A stretch of 64,000 bases of DNA from Pseudocitrobacter sp913778145 (GCA_035726825.1 JALNTX010000019.1:17679-81678); one strand, 5' to 3'. Counted from the stretch's first letter, positions 16,771-25,670 are shown. Notes: a model not told the origin generated them from the sequence alone. A program made the numbers and translations.

Positions 16771-17130
16771 GAAAACCTCCAGGTATATTCAGAATTTTTA
16801 CTGCTACCAGCCACACGGTGGCTAGCCAGAAGTGTGTCCCCATCCTGCGTTGAGTGGCATTCCTGCTTGCAAACCAAACAAAAATTGAACAATCACCCGC
16901 ATTTGGGCAGAAAATTGGAGAATAGTTTACCAGATTTTGCACGGCTTGTGGTGAGTGGATTCTGGAAATCCGGAAAAAGAGCCGTGAGATTGGCGTTGGC
17001 AATGCGATTATGGCGAAGGCGTTTCGCTTGCCCGCCCGACAAATACGCTCGTAGCGTCACTGTTCAGGCATAAAAAAACCCGCCGAAGCGGGTTTTTGCG
17101 CAAATTGTTGTCTGCGTGAGCAGAAAGCAA
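16771..17130. other. Intergenic region sspA-rpsI
   Basis: These 360 bases hold the rpsI terminator (17072-17097) and about 300 bases that should contain the sspA promoter on the minus strand. I see no convincing gene and cannot name a promoter with confidence. Confidence 0.6.
17072..17097 (-). terminator. Rho-independent terminator of rplM-rpsI
   Basis: On the minus strand AAAAACCCGC and GCGGGTTTTTTT pair around TTCG. It lies 33 bases past the rpsI stop and is a strong classical terminator. Confidence 0.93.
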
Positions 17131-17523
17131 TTAACGTTTGGAGAACTGAGGACGACGACGTGCTTTACGCAGACCGACTTTCTTACGTTCAACCTGACGA
17201 GCATCACGGGTAACGAAGCCAGCTTTACGCAGTTCGCCACGCAGGGACTCATCATACTCCATCAGAGCGCGGGTGATACCGTGACGGATCGCACCAGCCT
17301 GACCAGAGATACCACCACCTTTAACGGTGATGTACAGATCCAGTTTCTCAACCATGTCGACCAGTTCCAGCGGCTGACGAACTACCATGCGGGCAGTTTC
17401 ACGACCGAAGTACTGTTCCAGAGAACGTTGGTTGATAACGATTTTGCCGTTGCCCGGTTTGATGAAAACGCGAGCTGCGGAACTTTTGCGGCGACCAGTG
17501 CCGTAGTATTGATTTTCAGCCAT
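17131..17523 (-). CDS. rpsI: Ribosomal protein S9 (uS9)
   Basis: S9 is a 30S subunit protein whose C-terminal tail reaches the P site and touches the tRNA anticodon loop. It is 130 residues, as in E. coli. Conserved features are [31 protein letters not shown] and the basic tail ending RRRPQFSKR. It is the second gene of rplM-rpsI, 15 bases after rplM. Confidence 0.99.
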
Positions 17524-17538
17524 TGCCTATAATCCCGA

Positions 17539-17967
17539 TTAGATGTCAAGAACTTGCGGTTGCTGTGCCGCGTGGTTGTGCTCGGTACCCGCGTAAACTT
17601 TCAGTTTACGGAACATAGCACGACCCAGCGGGCCTTTTGGCAGCATGCCTTTAACCGCGATTTCAATCACACGCTCAGGACGGCGGGCAATCATCTCTTC
17701 AAAGGTCGCTTCTTTGATACCACCGATGTGGCCGGTGTGGTGATAGTACATTTTGTCAGTACGCTTGTTGCCGGTTACAGCAACTTTGTCAGCGTTCAGA
17801 ACGATGATGTAATCACCGGTATCTACGTGCGGAGTGTATTCCGCTTTGTGCTTACCGCGCAGGCGACGAGCCAGTTCAGTAGCCAGACGGCCCAGAGTTT
17901 TACCGGTCGCGTCAACAACATACCAGTCGCGTTGAACGGTTTCTGGTTTAGCTGTAAAAGTTTTCAT
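17539..17967 (-). CDS. rplM: Ribosomal protein L13 (uL13)
   Basis: L13 is an early-assembly 50S protein. It is 142 residues from the ATG at 17967 (MKTFTAKPETVQRDWYVVDA). An in-frame ATG five codons upstream gives an unconserved extension. Family motifs include GKTLGRLAT, HVDTGDYIIVLNA and GMLPKGPLGRAMFRKLKVY. In E. coli L13 represses its own operon through the leader; no such element was tested here. Confidence 0.98.
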   Translation of the reverse strand: MKTFTAKPETVQRDWYVVDATGKTLGRLATELARRLRGKHKAEYTPHVDTGDYIIVLNADKVAVTGNKRTDKMYYHHTGHIGGIKEATFEEMIARRPERVIEIAVKGMLPKGPLGRAMFRKLKVYAGTEHNHAAQQPQVLDI

Positions 17968-18279
17968 TAAAAGCTTACCCAAATAAATAAGTTACACGTT
18001 GGTGAACACCCAAACGTTTTGTCAGTTGAGGTTCACACGACATTGTCCAGCAAACCTACCCCTTCGAATAGCCTATGCCGGCGCAGAGAAAGTTTTGGGA
18101 AAAAAACCTTCTTGTAACGTGGGGTCGCAAGATTATAGAGAAGTCGTGGTTAAAGGTCGACCCTTATTTGTGATTTTAATGGGGGGTTTTTGATAGGGGG
18201 TGTGCGGCCTGATGCCCTCACCCCGGCCCTCTCCCACAGGGAGAGGGCGAAAACATCTCCCACGGGGAGAGGGTGGCAT
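17968..18279. other. Intergenic region rplM-zapE
   Basis: These 312 bases contain the rplM promoter and leader on the minus strand (roughly 17968-18160), then REP sequence at 18215-18273 next to the zapE stop. No gene is supported. Confidence 0.6.
18215..18273. repeat. REP element plus truncated copy at the zapE 3' end
   Basis: The full copy (18215-18247) is CCCTCACCCCGGCCC followed by a TCTCCCACAGGGAGAGGG hairpin. A second hairpin, TCTCCCACGGGGAGAGGG (18256-18273), lacks the CCCTCACCC arm. It ends 6 bases from the zapE stop and belongs to the same family as the copies near yhcC and nanA. Confidence 0.9.
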
Positions 18280-19407
18280 TTATGGCATATGCGGCCGTTT
18301 TAAATACTCTTCGCTTTGCATTTCCTGTAAGCGCGACAGACAGCGCTGGAACTCAAACTTCAAGCGTTCGCCCTGATAAATGTCGTACAGCGGCACTTCG
18401 GCGCTCACCACCAGCTTCACGTGGCGCTCATAGAATTCATCCACCAGCGCGATAAAGCGGCGGGCTTCGCTCTCCTGCATCGGCGTCATAACCGGCACAT
18501 CAAACAGCATCACCGTATGGAACAGGCGCGAGAGCGCAATATAGTCGTGCTGGCTGCGCGCGTCGACGCACAGTGTCGTAAAGGAAACCGCCAGCGTTTG
18601 GTTCTCCACGCCCAACGTCGGCAGTGGACGGTGGTTAATCTCAAGTTCCGGTGCGTGCTCACGCTTTGCGCCAGCCAGCGCCAGCCACAGTTTGTCCATC
18701 TCGACGCGCGTTGCGTCGTTGAGCGGAGAAAGCCACAGATGCGCCTGAGTTAACGTGCGTAAACGGTAATCAACGCCCGCATCGACGTTCATGATGTCGC
18801 AATGGGCTTTAATCGCGTCGATGGCAGGCAGAAAACGCGCACGCTGCAAGCCATTACGATAAAGCTCGTCCGGCGGAATGTTGGAGGTGGCGACCAGGGT
18901 AATCCCACGCGAGAACAGCGCTTTCATCAGGCCGCCAAGCAGCATGGCGTCGGTGATATCTGAGACAAAAAACTCGTCAAAACAGAGTACGTCCGTTTCC
19001 GCTTTAAAGCGTTCAGCAACGATTTCCAGCGGGTCGCTGTGCCCCTGCAACTGCGTCAGCTCTTCATGCACCCGCAGCATAAAGCGGTGAAAGTGCAGAC
19101 GCTGTTTACGTTCGCCCGGCAGGCTGTGATAGAACATGTCCATCAGCCAGGTTTTCCCCCGGCCTACCCCGCCCCACATATACAGGCCGCGAACCGGCGT
19201 ATTGACGTCCGCTTCTCGCTTGCCAAGCAATTTTCCGAATTTTGCCATCAGCCCGCCACCGTTTTGGGCCGGCTGTGCGCGATTGGCGAGCAGCTCCTGG
19301 TAGATAGTGTCGAGGCGATTTACCGCCTCACGCTGGACATCATCAGGCTGATGGGTGCCCTCTTCGAGGGCCTGAAGATAACGCGATGTGGGGGACAGGC
19401 TTTGCAT
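18280..19407 (-). CDS. zapE: Cell division ATPase ZapE
   Basis: ZapE is an AFG1-like AAA+ ATPase that associates with the Z-ring and is needed under stress and anaerobic growth. It is 375 residues. Walker A is GGVGRGKT at 79-86, Walker B is VLCFDEFFV, and an arginine-finger region lies in NIPPDELYRNGLQRARF. The length equals that of E. coli YhcM. It is divergent from zapG across about 196 bases. Confidence 0.96.
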   Translation of the reverse strand: MQSLSPTSRYLQALEEGTHQPDDVQREAVNRLDTIYQELLANRAQPAQNGGGLMAKFGKLLGKREADVNTPVRGLYMWGGVGRGKTWLMDMFYHSLPGERKQRLHFHRFMLRVHEELTQLQGHSDPLEIVAERFKAETDVLCFDEFFVSDITDAMLLGGLMKALFSRGITLVATSNIPPDELYRNGLQRARFLPAIDAIKAHCDIMNVDAGVDYRLRTLTQAHLWLSPLNDATRVEMDKLWLALAGAKREHAPELEINHRPLPTLGVENQTLAVSFTTLCVDARSQHDYIALSRLFHTVMLFDVPVMTPMQESEARRFIALVDEFYERHVKLVVSAEVPLYDIYQGERLKFEFQRCLSRLQEMQSEEYLKRPHMP

Positions 19408-19603
19408 GATCTAATTGTTATTCCTTTGAAAACCGGTATGTCTTACTTCACGATTGGTGAAAAAAGTGCCGTTCTACACTACGCGATGATACGCCAGGAT
19501 TCCACTTCTGCGGAATAAGCGGTTATAGTGGCAGTATCTGGTACAGGCAAGGAGCGCCTGGTAACCAATACCCTACGGAACCACAAAACAATGGGAGATG
19601 TTC

Positions 19604-20002
19604 ATGACCTGGGAATATGCGCTAATTGGGCTCGTTGTCGGCATTATTATCGGTGCTGTGGCCATGCGTTTCGGTAATCGCAAATTGCGTCAACAACAGG
19701 CCCTGCAGTACGAGCTGGAAAAAAATAAAGCCGAACTGGAAGAGTATCGTGAAGAACTGGTCAGCCATTTTGCGCGCAGTGCGGAATTGCTGAACAACAT
19801 GGCGGACGACTATCGTCAGCTCTATCAGCACATGGCAAAAAGCTCCAGCAGCCTGCTGCCTGAAATGTCTGCGGAGGCTAACCCGTTCCGTAACCGTCTG
19901 GCAGAATCCGAAGCCGGTAACGATCAGGCGCCAGTACAGATGCCGCGTGACTACTCAGAAGGCGCATCCGGCCTGCTGCGTACCGGTGCAAAACGCGACT
20001 AA
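19604..20002 (+). CDS. zapG: Z-ring-associated membrane protein ZapG (YhcB)
   Basis: ZapG (DUF1043) is an inner-membrane protein linked to division and envelope synthesis. It is 132 residues: one N-terminal transmembrane helix (about 2-22, EYALIGLVVGIIIGAVAM), then a long coiled coil (about 28-85) and a polar tail ending LLRTGAKRD. I chose the ATG at 19604 over 19598 because GGGAG (19593-19597) ends 6 bases before it but touches the first ATG. Confidence 0.95.
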   Translation: MTWEYALIGLVVGIIIGAVAMRFGNRKLRQQQALQYELEKNKAELEEYREELVSHFARSAELLNNMADDYRQLYQHMAKSSSSLLPEMSAEANPFRNRLAESEAGNDQAPVQMPRDYSEGASGLLRTGAKRD

Positions 20003-20025
20003 CCTCCTGACGACGTTTTTATTTT

Positions 20026-20048
20026 ACGGGCGCACGCGTTGCGCCCGT
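20026..20048 (+). terminator. 9-bp GC-rich hairpin after zapG
   Basis: ACGGGCGCA and TGCGCCCGT form a perfect stem around five bases, 23 bases after the zapG stop. No U-run follows, so the role as a terminator is uncertain. Confidence 0.45.
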
Positions 20049-20173
20049 CATTACTCTCTTCCCCCGACTATATTTAGTCAATGTCCGCATTGTTCCCCCG
20101 ATAAAAATTCAATAACATCAGTCTGTTTCGGGAAGCATTGTCCTTACACCTCAGGTTATGAGAGCCAGCACCA

Positions 20174-21541
20174 ATGAATAAAAAAACTTTGCTGTTGAGT
20201 GCGTTAGCATTAAGTGTCGGGTTGTCCTTTGCCGTACCTCAGGTAGCCAGCGCGTCGATTCCCACTCAGGTTCCAGGCCAGGGCGCACTGCCAAGCCTCG
20301 CGCCAATGCTGGAAAAAGTCTTGCCCGCCGTGGTGAGCGTGCAGGTGGAAGGCACAGCCACGCCAAGCCAGCGCGTGCCGGAAGAGCTAAAAAAATTCTT
20401 TGGTGAAGAAGGCGGCAACGAACCGGCGCAACCGTTCGAAGGTCTGGGTTCTGGCGTCATTATTGATGCGGCGAAAGGCTACGTCTTAACCAACAACCAC
20501 GTCATCAGCCAGGCGCAGAAAATCAGCATCCAACTGAACGATGGCCGCGAGTTCGATGCCAAACTGATTGGCAGCGACGACCAGAGCGATATCGCCCTGC
20601 TGCAAATTCAGGGCGGCAGCAAACTGACGCAAATCGCCATTGCCGACTCCGATAAACTGCGCGTCGGCGATTTCGCCGTTGCCGTCGGTAACCCCTTCGG
20701 GCTGGGGCAAACCGCCACCTCCGGGATCGTGTCGGCGTTAGGCCGCAGTGGCCTGAATCTCGAAGGGCTGGAAAACTTTATTCAGACCGATGCCTCGATT
20801 AACCGCGGGAACTCTGGCGGCGCGTTGTTGAACCTCAACGGCGAGCTGATCGGCATTAACACCGCGATTCTCGCGCCCGGCGGCGGCAGCGTCGGGATTG
20901 GCTTCGCCATTCCGAGCAATATGGCACAAATTCTCGCGAAACAGCTGATTCAGTTTGGCGAAATCAAACGCGGCCTGCTCGGTATTCGCGGCATGGAAAT
21001 GAGCGCCGACATCGCCAAAGCGTTTAACCTCAACGTGCAGCGCGGGGCGTTTGTCAGCGAAGTACTACCGAACTCCGGCTCCGCGAAAGCGGGCATAAAA
21101 TCAGGCGACGTGATTGTTAGCCTGAACGGTAAAGCACTGAGCAGCTTTGCTGAACTGCGTTCGCGCATCGCGACTACCGAACCGGGTTCCAAAGTGAAGC
21201 TGGGTCTGCTGCGCGATGGCAAACCGCTTGAGGTAGAAGTCACGCTGGATAAAAGCACCTCGGCAACCGCCAGCGCGGAAATGATCGCCCCGCAGCTCCA
21301 GGGCGCATCCTTAAGCGACGGTCAGTTGAAAGACGGAACCAAAGGCATCGTCATCAGCGACGTGGAAAAAGGCAGCGCAGCGGCGCAGGTTGGGTTGCAT
21401 AAAGATGATGTGATTATCGGTATTAACCGCCAGCGCACGCAGTCCATCGCGGATATGCGCAAAGTGCTGGAGACGAAACCGTCGGTGATTGCCCTGAACG
21501 TGATGCGCGGCGAAGAGAACATTTACCTCTTACTGCGTTAA
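20174..21541 (+). CDS. degQ: Periplasmic serine endoprotease DegQ
   Basis: DegQ is an HtrA-family protease and chaperone of the periplasm. It is 455 residues. A signal peptide covers about 1-27 (LLLSALALSVGLSFA, cleavage likely after ASA). The catalytic triad is His109 (TNNHVI), Asp139 (DQSDIALL) and Ser214 (GNSGGAL). Two PDZ domains follow, about 260-350 and 370-450. degS lies 87 bases downstream on the same strand, the usual degQ-degS pairing. Confidence 0.97.
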   Translation: MNKKTLLLSALALSVGLSFAVPQVASASIPTQVPGQGALPSLAPMLEKVLPAVVSVQVEGTATPSQRVPEELKKFFGEEGGNEPAQPFEGLGSGVIIDAAKGYVLTNNHVISQAQKISIQLNDGREFDAKLIGSDDQSDIALLQIQGGSKLTQIAIADSDKLRVGDFAVAVGNPFGLGQTATSGIVSALGRSGLNLEGLENFIQTDASINRGNSGGALLNLNGELIGINTAILAPGGGSVGIGFAIPSNMAQILAKQLIQFGEIKRGLLGIRGMEMSADIAKAFNLNVQRGAFVSEVLPNSGSAKAGIKSGDVIVSLNGKALSSFAELRSRIATTEPGSKVKLGLLRDGKPLEVEVTLDKSTSATASAEMIAPQLQGASLSDGQLKDGTKGIVISDVEKGSAAAQVGLHKDDVIIGINRQRTQSIADMRKVLETKPSVIALNVMRGEENIYLLLR

Positions 21542-21550
21542 CCGTCTTGC

Positions 21551-21581
21551 GCTGGACATCGCGCAGCGTGTGATGTCCAGC
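21551..21581. promoter_or_regulatory. Perfect 10-bp inverted repeat between degQ and degS
   Basis: GCTGGACATC (21551-21560) and GATGTCCAGC (21572-21581) are exact complements separated by 11 bases. There is no U-run. It could be an mRNA 3' stem for degQ or an operator for degS. Confidence 0.5.
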
Positions 21582-21628
21582 GAAGTCGTGGTATGCTGCG
21601 AACGTTTATTCATCAACGATACCTGATC

Positions 21629-22693
21629 ATGCTTGCAAAGCTTTTACGTTCTGTCGCAATTGGTTTTATTGTCGGTGGCATTTTGCTGGCCGCGATGCCC
21701 TCTTTACGCAAGTGGACAACCGCAACCACCACGCTCACCAGCTCGGATGAATCCCCCGCCAGCTACAATCAGGCCGTGCGTCGTGCCGCGCCTGCGGTCG
21801 TTAACGTCTATAACCGTGGCCTGAACAGCACGGGGCAGAATCAGCTTGAGATCCGCACGCTCGGCTCCGGGGTGATTATGGACGAGCGCGGGTATATCGT
21901 GACCAACAAGCATGTCATTAACGATGCTGACCAAATCATCGTCGCGCTACAGGATGGCCGCGTATTCGAAGCGCTGCTGGTCGGCTCCGATACGCTTACT
22001 GACCTCGCGGTGCTGAAAATCAACGCCACCGGCGGCCTGCCGGTAATCCCTATTAACCCGAAACGTGTACCGCACATTGGCGATGTGGTGTTAGCGATTG
22101 GTAACCCTTATAACCTGGGGCAGACCATTACTCAAGGCATTATCAGCGCCACCGGGCGTATCGGCCTGAACCCGACCGGACGACAGAATTTCCTGCAAAC
22201 AGATGCCTCCATCAACCACGGTAACTCCGGCGGCGCACTGATTAACTCGCTGGGCGAGCTGATGGGTATTAATACCCTCTCCTTCGATAAAAGTAACGAT
22301 GGCGAAACGCCGGAAGGCTTAAGCTTCGCGATCCCGTTCCAGCTGGCGACCAAGATCATGGACAAACTGATCCGCGACGGCCGGGTGATCCGTGGTTACA
22401 TCGGGATCGGCGGTCGCGAGATCGCCCCGCTGCACGCGCAAAGTGGCGGCATGGATCAGATCCAGGGGATCGTGGTTAACGAAGTCACCGCTGGCGGCCC
22501 GGCCGCACAGGCGGGTATTCAGGTCAATGACGTTATCACCTCGGTGAACGGCAAACCGGCGCTCTCTGCGCTGGAAACTATGGACCAGGTGGCCGAGATT
22601 CGTCCGGGTTCGGAAATCCCGGTTGAAGTAATGCGTGACGATAAGAAATTAACGCTGAAGGTGACGATTCAGGAGTATCCGGCGTCGAACTAG
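21629..22693 (+). CDS. degS: Inner-membrane site-1 protease DegS
   Basis: DegS cuts the anti-sigma factor RseA when its PDZ domain binds C-termini of misfolded porins, starting the sigma-E response. It is 354 residues. An N-terminal membrane anchor (about 4-24) has no cleavage site. The triad is His95 (TNKHVI), Asp125 (LTDLAVL) and Ser200 (HGNSGGAL). One PDZ domain lies at about 255-350, with the YIGIGG loop before it. I chose the ATG at 21629 (MLAKLLRSVAIG); an earlier ATG at 21593 gives 12 unconserved residues. Confidence 0.96.
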   Translation: MLAKLLRSVAIGFIVGGILLAAMPSLRKWTTATTTLTSSDESPASYNQAVRRAAPAVVNVYNRGLNSTGQNQLEIRTLGSGVIMDERGYIVTNKHVINDADQIIVALQDGRVFEALLVGSDTLTDLAVLKINATGGLPVIPINPKRVPHIGDVVLAIGNPYNLGQTITQGIISATGRIGLNPTGRQNFLQTDASINHGNSGGALINSLGELMGINTLSFDKSNDGETPEGLSFAIPFQLATKIMDKLIRDGRVIRGYIGIGGREIAPLHAQSGGMDQIQGIVVNEVTAGGPAAQAGIQVNDVITSVNGKPALSALETMDQVAEIRPGSEIPVEVMRDDKKLTLKVTIQEYPASN

Positions 22694-22700
22694 CGGACAC

Positions 22701-22727
22701 AAAAAAGGGCCTCGCGGCCCTTTTTTT
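22701..22727. terminator. Bidirectional terminator between degS and mdh
   Basis: AAAAAAGGGCC and GGCCCTTTTTTT pair around TCGC. A-runs on one side and T-runs on the other suit termination of both convergent genes. Confidence 0.93.
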
Positions 22728-22738
22728 CATGCTTTACA

Positions 22739-23677
22739 TCACTTATTCACAAACTCTTCGCCGAGCGTAATATCTTTTCTCAACGTATCCAGCATACCTT
22801 CCAGCGCATGCTGTTCAAACGCGCTCAGTTTACCGATGGACTGACGCTCTTCCACACCGTTTTTACCCAGCAGCAGCGGCTGAGAGAAGAAGCGCGCGTA
22901 CTGACCGTCGCCTTCCACATAGGCACATTCAACGATGCCTTTCTCGCCCTGTAGGGCGCGAACCAGAGAAAGACCTAAACGCGCGGCCGCCTGGCCCATC
23001 GACAGGGTTGCGGAGCCGCCACCGGCTTTAGCTTCCACCACTTCTGTACCCGCATTCTGGATACGTTTGGTGAGGTCAGCCACTTCCTGCTCACTAAAGG
23101 AAACGCCAGGAACCTGCGACAGCAACGGCAGAATGGTTACGCCAGAGTGGCCGCCAATTACCGGCACTTCCACTTCGGTTGCTTTTTTGCCTTTCAGCTC
23201 CGCCACAAACGTATTCGAGCGGATGATATCCAGCGTGGTAACGCCGAACAGTTTGTTCTTGTCGTAAACGCCCGCTTTTTTCAGCACTTCTGCCGCGATC
23301 GCAACCGTCGTATTCACCGGATTTGTGATTATACCAATGCAGGCTTTCGGGGCGGTTTTCGCCACCTGCTGCACCAGGTTCTTCACGATCCCGGCATTGA
23401 CGTTAAACAGATCGGAGCGATCCATACCCGGTTTGCGCGCGACACCTGCGGAAATCAGCACCACATCCGCGCCTTCCAGCGCCGGGGAGGCATCTTCGCC
23501 TGAGAAGCCAGTGATCTTCACATCGGTTGGGATATGGCTGAGATCGACCGCCACGCCTGGCGTAACAGGGGCGATATCATAGAGAGTGAGTTCTGAGCCT
23601 GAAGGTAGTTGGGTCTTAAGTAGTAGGGCAAGCGCCTGACCGATACCGCCGGCGGCACCAAGGACTGCAACTTTCAT
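22739..23677 (-). CDS. mdh: Malate dehydrogenase
   Basis: Mdh interconverts malate and oxaloacetate with NAD in the TCA cycle. It is 312 residues, as in E. coli. The N-terminal Rossmann loop is VAVLGAAGGIGQAL. The active-site loop arginines lie in GVARKPGMDRSD, Arg153 in LDIIRSNTF and the catalytic His177 in IGGHSGVT. A good Shine-Dalgarno (AAGGAGT) lies upstream on the minus strand. It is divergent from argR. Confidence 0.98.
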   Translation of the reverse strand: MKVAVLGAAGGIGQALALLLKTQLPSGSELTLYDIAPVTPGVAVDLSHIPTDVKITGFSGEDASPALEGADVVLISAGVARKPGMDRSDLFNVNAGIVKNLVQQVAKTAPKACIGIITNPVNTTVAIAAEVLKKAGVYDKNKLFGVTTLDIIRSNTFVAELKGKKATEVEVPVIGGHSGVTILPLLSQVPGVSFSEQEVADLTKRIQNAGTEVVEAKAGGGSATLSMGQAAARLGLSLVRALQGEKGIVECAYVEGDGQYARFFSQPLLLGKNGVEERQSIGKLSAFEQHALEGMLDTLRKDITLGEEFVNK

Positions 23678-24134
23678 CCGAAACTCCTTATTATGGTTAA
23701 TGTCATTCAGGGTGACCTGTCATGTACCGCAAAACCGACGCAGGGCACTGCCTGTTATACTCCGTTGCGGCGACCTTAATTCACGGTGTAAATAATTACA
23801 ATCTAATTGCTTACAGAATGAGGGGTATTTAGCAGCCTTGCTACAAAATTGCTCACTCGTTTACCGGGAAGGGTCTTTTTCACGTAACCAAATCCACATC
23901 AACTATCACTTAAACTATAACCAGTGATCTGGTTAAAACAACATCATTTTCATAACATTTAATTTACTTTTACCCTTATTTGCAGGGCGTGATATAGGCA
24001 TGTTTATTACTCGTAAATTTTGCTAAGATCCGCCCCTTCTCGCGACTATTATCCGCCTTTTTTGCAGATTATTTGCATAAACATGCATTTATATGCATAA
24101 TCATGTTAATTTCATCACCATATACGGGTGACTT
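23678..24134. other. Intergenic mdh-argR divergent promoter region
   Basis: These 457 bases carry no gene. The mdh Shine-Dalgarno is at the left edge. The argR-proximal half is AT-rich, with a plausible -10 TAAGAT near 24032 and two ARG boxes just upstream of argR. The remainder presumably holds ArcA and CRP sites for mdh, which I could not assign. Confidence 0.55.
24071..24107. promoter_or_regulatory. Tandem ARG boxes (ArgR operator)
   Basis: Two imperfect palindromes, TGCATAAACATGCA (24074-24087) and TGCATAATCATGTT (24094-24107), have centres 20 bases apart. This fits the paired-box layout bound by the ArgR hexamer. They lie between the argR promoter and start codon, so they should mediate autorepression. 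Confidence 0.75.
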
Positions 24135-24605
24135 ATGCGAAGTTCAACCAAACAAGAAGAATTAGTGAAGGCGTTCAAAGCGCTATTAAAGGAAGAAAAG
24201 TTTAGTTCTCAGGGTGAGATCGTCCAGGCGCTGCAGGAGGAAGGGTTCGAGAATATTAATCAATCCAAAGTCTCCCGCATGCTGACAAAGTTTGGCGCGG
24301 TTCGCACCCGCAACGCCAAAATGGAGATGGTCTACTGCCTGCCGGCTGAACTCGGTGTACCGACAACCTCCAGCCCGCTAAAAAATCTGGTGCTGGATAT
24401 CGACTATAACGACGCAGTTGTGGTTATCCACACAAGCCCAGGCGCCGCGCAGCTAATTGCCCGCCTGCTCGATTCGCTGGGTAAAGCGGAAGGCATTCTG
24501 GGCAGCATCGCCGGTGATGACACCATCTTCACTACCCCTGCCCGTGGCTTTACGGTGAAAGATCTCTACGAAGCCATTCTGATGCTGTTCGAGCAAGAGC
24601 TGTAA
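24135..24605 (+). CDS. argR: Arginine repressor ArgR
   Basis: ArgR is the hexameric L-arginine-dependent repressor of arginine biosynthesis and a cofactor in cer-type recombination. It is 156 residues, full length. The N-terminal winged helix (about 1-70) includes SQGEIVQALQEEGFENINQSKVSRML, and the C-terminal arginine-binding domain includes GAAQLIARLLDSLGKAEGILGSIAGDDTIF. Confidence 0.98.
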   Translation: MRSSTKQEELVKAFKALLKEEKFSSQGEIVQALQEEGFENINQSKVSRMLTKFGAVRTRNAKMEMVYCLPAELGVPTTSSPLKNLVLDIDYNDAVVVIHTSPGAAQLIARLLDSLGKAEGILGSIAGDDTIFTTPARGFTVKDLYEAILMLFEQEL

Positions 24606-24611
24606 TCCTCC

Positions 24612-24650
24612 ATCCTCTGGTCATCGACCAGAGGATAATTCCTTTTTACC
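24612..24650 (+). terminator. Likely argR terminator
   Basis: ATCCTCTGGTC and GACCAGAGGAT form a perfect 11-bp stem around ATC, followed after a few bases by a short T-run (24643-24647). Confidence 0.7.
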
Positions 24651-24980
24651 GCTTCGTTTCCCCGACGTTCTTCCTCATCCCTTTTTGCATTAAGTGCTAA
24701 AAACCGCTCAAACCCATAGTCTCAGTGAATACATCTGCGTAAAACCGCACGAAATATCAAATTACTCTATCCATATGATTTTCTTACAATTCATATCAAA
24801 AAGAAGCACTCATACACCCTTTTTTATTTCATTTGGTCATAAAAAACAGAATTCTTAAAACAAATTTATGCGTGAAACCATTAGTCTGGTATTAATTTTA
24901 TGGGTGATTAGTGTATACTTAATTTCGTGATGAGGGTCACAAAACAAAGACCCTTTAAATAATTCGACGAGGTGTAGATC
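24651..24980. other. AT-rich intergenic region upstream of yhcN
   Basis: These 330 bases are strongly AT-rich and hold no supported gene. TATACT at 24914-24919 is a plausible -10 for yhcN, and a Shine-Dalgarno (GAGGTG) lies at 24968-24973. Confidence 0.5.
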
Positions 24981-25244
24981 ATGAAAATCAAAACAACTGT
25001 TGCGGCTCTGAGCATCCTTTCCGTTATCTCTTTTGGCGCCTTCGCCGCTGACTCTATTAACAGCGAGCAAGCACAAAACCGCCAGGCTATCGGCACAGTC
25101 TCCGTAGGTGCAATCGGTTCTTCTCCGATGGATATGCATGAGATGCTGAACAAGAAAGCGGAAGAACAGGGTGCTTCTTCTTACCGCATCATCGAAGCGC
25201 GCACCGGTGACCACTGGCACGCAACGGCTGAACTGTACAAATAA
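24981..25244 (+). CDS. yhcN: Periplasmic stress protein YhcN (DUF1471 family)
   Basis: YhcN is a small secreted protein of the YhcN/BhsA/McbA family, linked in E. coli to acid and peroxide stress. It is 87 residues. A signal peptide covers about 1-22 (TTVAALSILSVISFGAFA). The mature domain shows AIGTVSVGAIGSSPMDMHEML and the family ending YRIIEARTGDHWHATAELYK. It is the closer of the two tandem copies to E. coli YhcN. Confidence 0.95.
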   Translation: MKIKTTVAALSILSVISFGAFAADSINSEQAQNRQAIGTVSVGAIGSSPMDMHEMLNKKAEEQGASSYRIIEARTGDHWHATAELYK

Positions 25245-25352
25245 GTTTGGCTTATAGAATGGGTAAGATTTAGGTAAAAATATTTTCTACAGCGGTCCAG
25301 GAAGCCATGTTTTCTCCTCTCACCGCTGTTGCACATGGTGGAGTAAAAAATT

Positions 25353-25616
25353 ATGAAAAACGCAATGATCATCGCTTCTTTGGGCCTGGCTTCTGTTCTC
25401 TCTTTTGGTGCCAGCGCAGCTGAGCAAATCAGTGCAGAACAAGCACAGAGCCTGCAATCTATGGGTACCGTTTCCGTATCTCAGGTCGGCAGCTCGCCAA
25501 TGGATATGAATAGCGCATTATCCGCAAAAGCAGCACAAGAAGGCGCAAGCGGCTACCGCATTATTGAAGCGCGTTCCGGTAATACCTGGCACGCGACCGC
25601 AGAACTGTACAAATAA
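25353..25616 (+). CDS. YhcN-family paralogue (DUF1471), tandem copy
   Basis: This 87-residue secreted protein has a signal peptide (about 1-22, IIASLGLASVLSFGASA) and the same mature fold signature as its neighbour (GTVSVSQVGSSPMDMNSAL and HATAELYK). The two copies match exactly at the C-terminus but differ across the middle, so the duplication is not recent. It lies 108 bases after yhcN. The function is inferred only from family membership. Confidence 0.9.
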   Translation: MKNAMIIASLGLASVLSFGASAAEQISAEQAQSLQSMGTVSVSQVGSSPMDMNSALSAKAAQEGASGYRIIEARSGNTWHATAELYK

Positions 25617-25642
25617 ACCCTCGTCGTCTTGTCCGACGACTT

Positions 25643-25670
25643 GCCCCCGCCGTTACGCGGGGGCTTTTTT
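25643..25670 (+). terminator. Terminator of the yhcN pair
   Basis: GCCCCCGC and GCGGGGGC pair around CGTTAC, followed by TTTTTT. Its tail overlaps the last codon of the convergent yhcO. Confidence 0.92.

Noticed and set aside
16459..17073. 204-codon plus-strand frame across sspA and its upstream region
   Set aside because: Half of it is antisense to sspA and the rest lies in the sspA promoter and rpsI terminator area; composition is not protein-like.
24855..25220. 121-codon frame antisense to yhcN
   Set aside because: It overlaps the yhcN signal peptide on the other strand and the AT-rich promoter region, with no domain seen.
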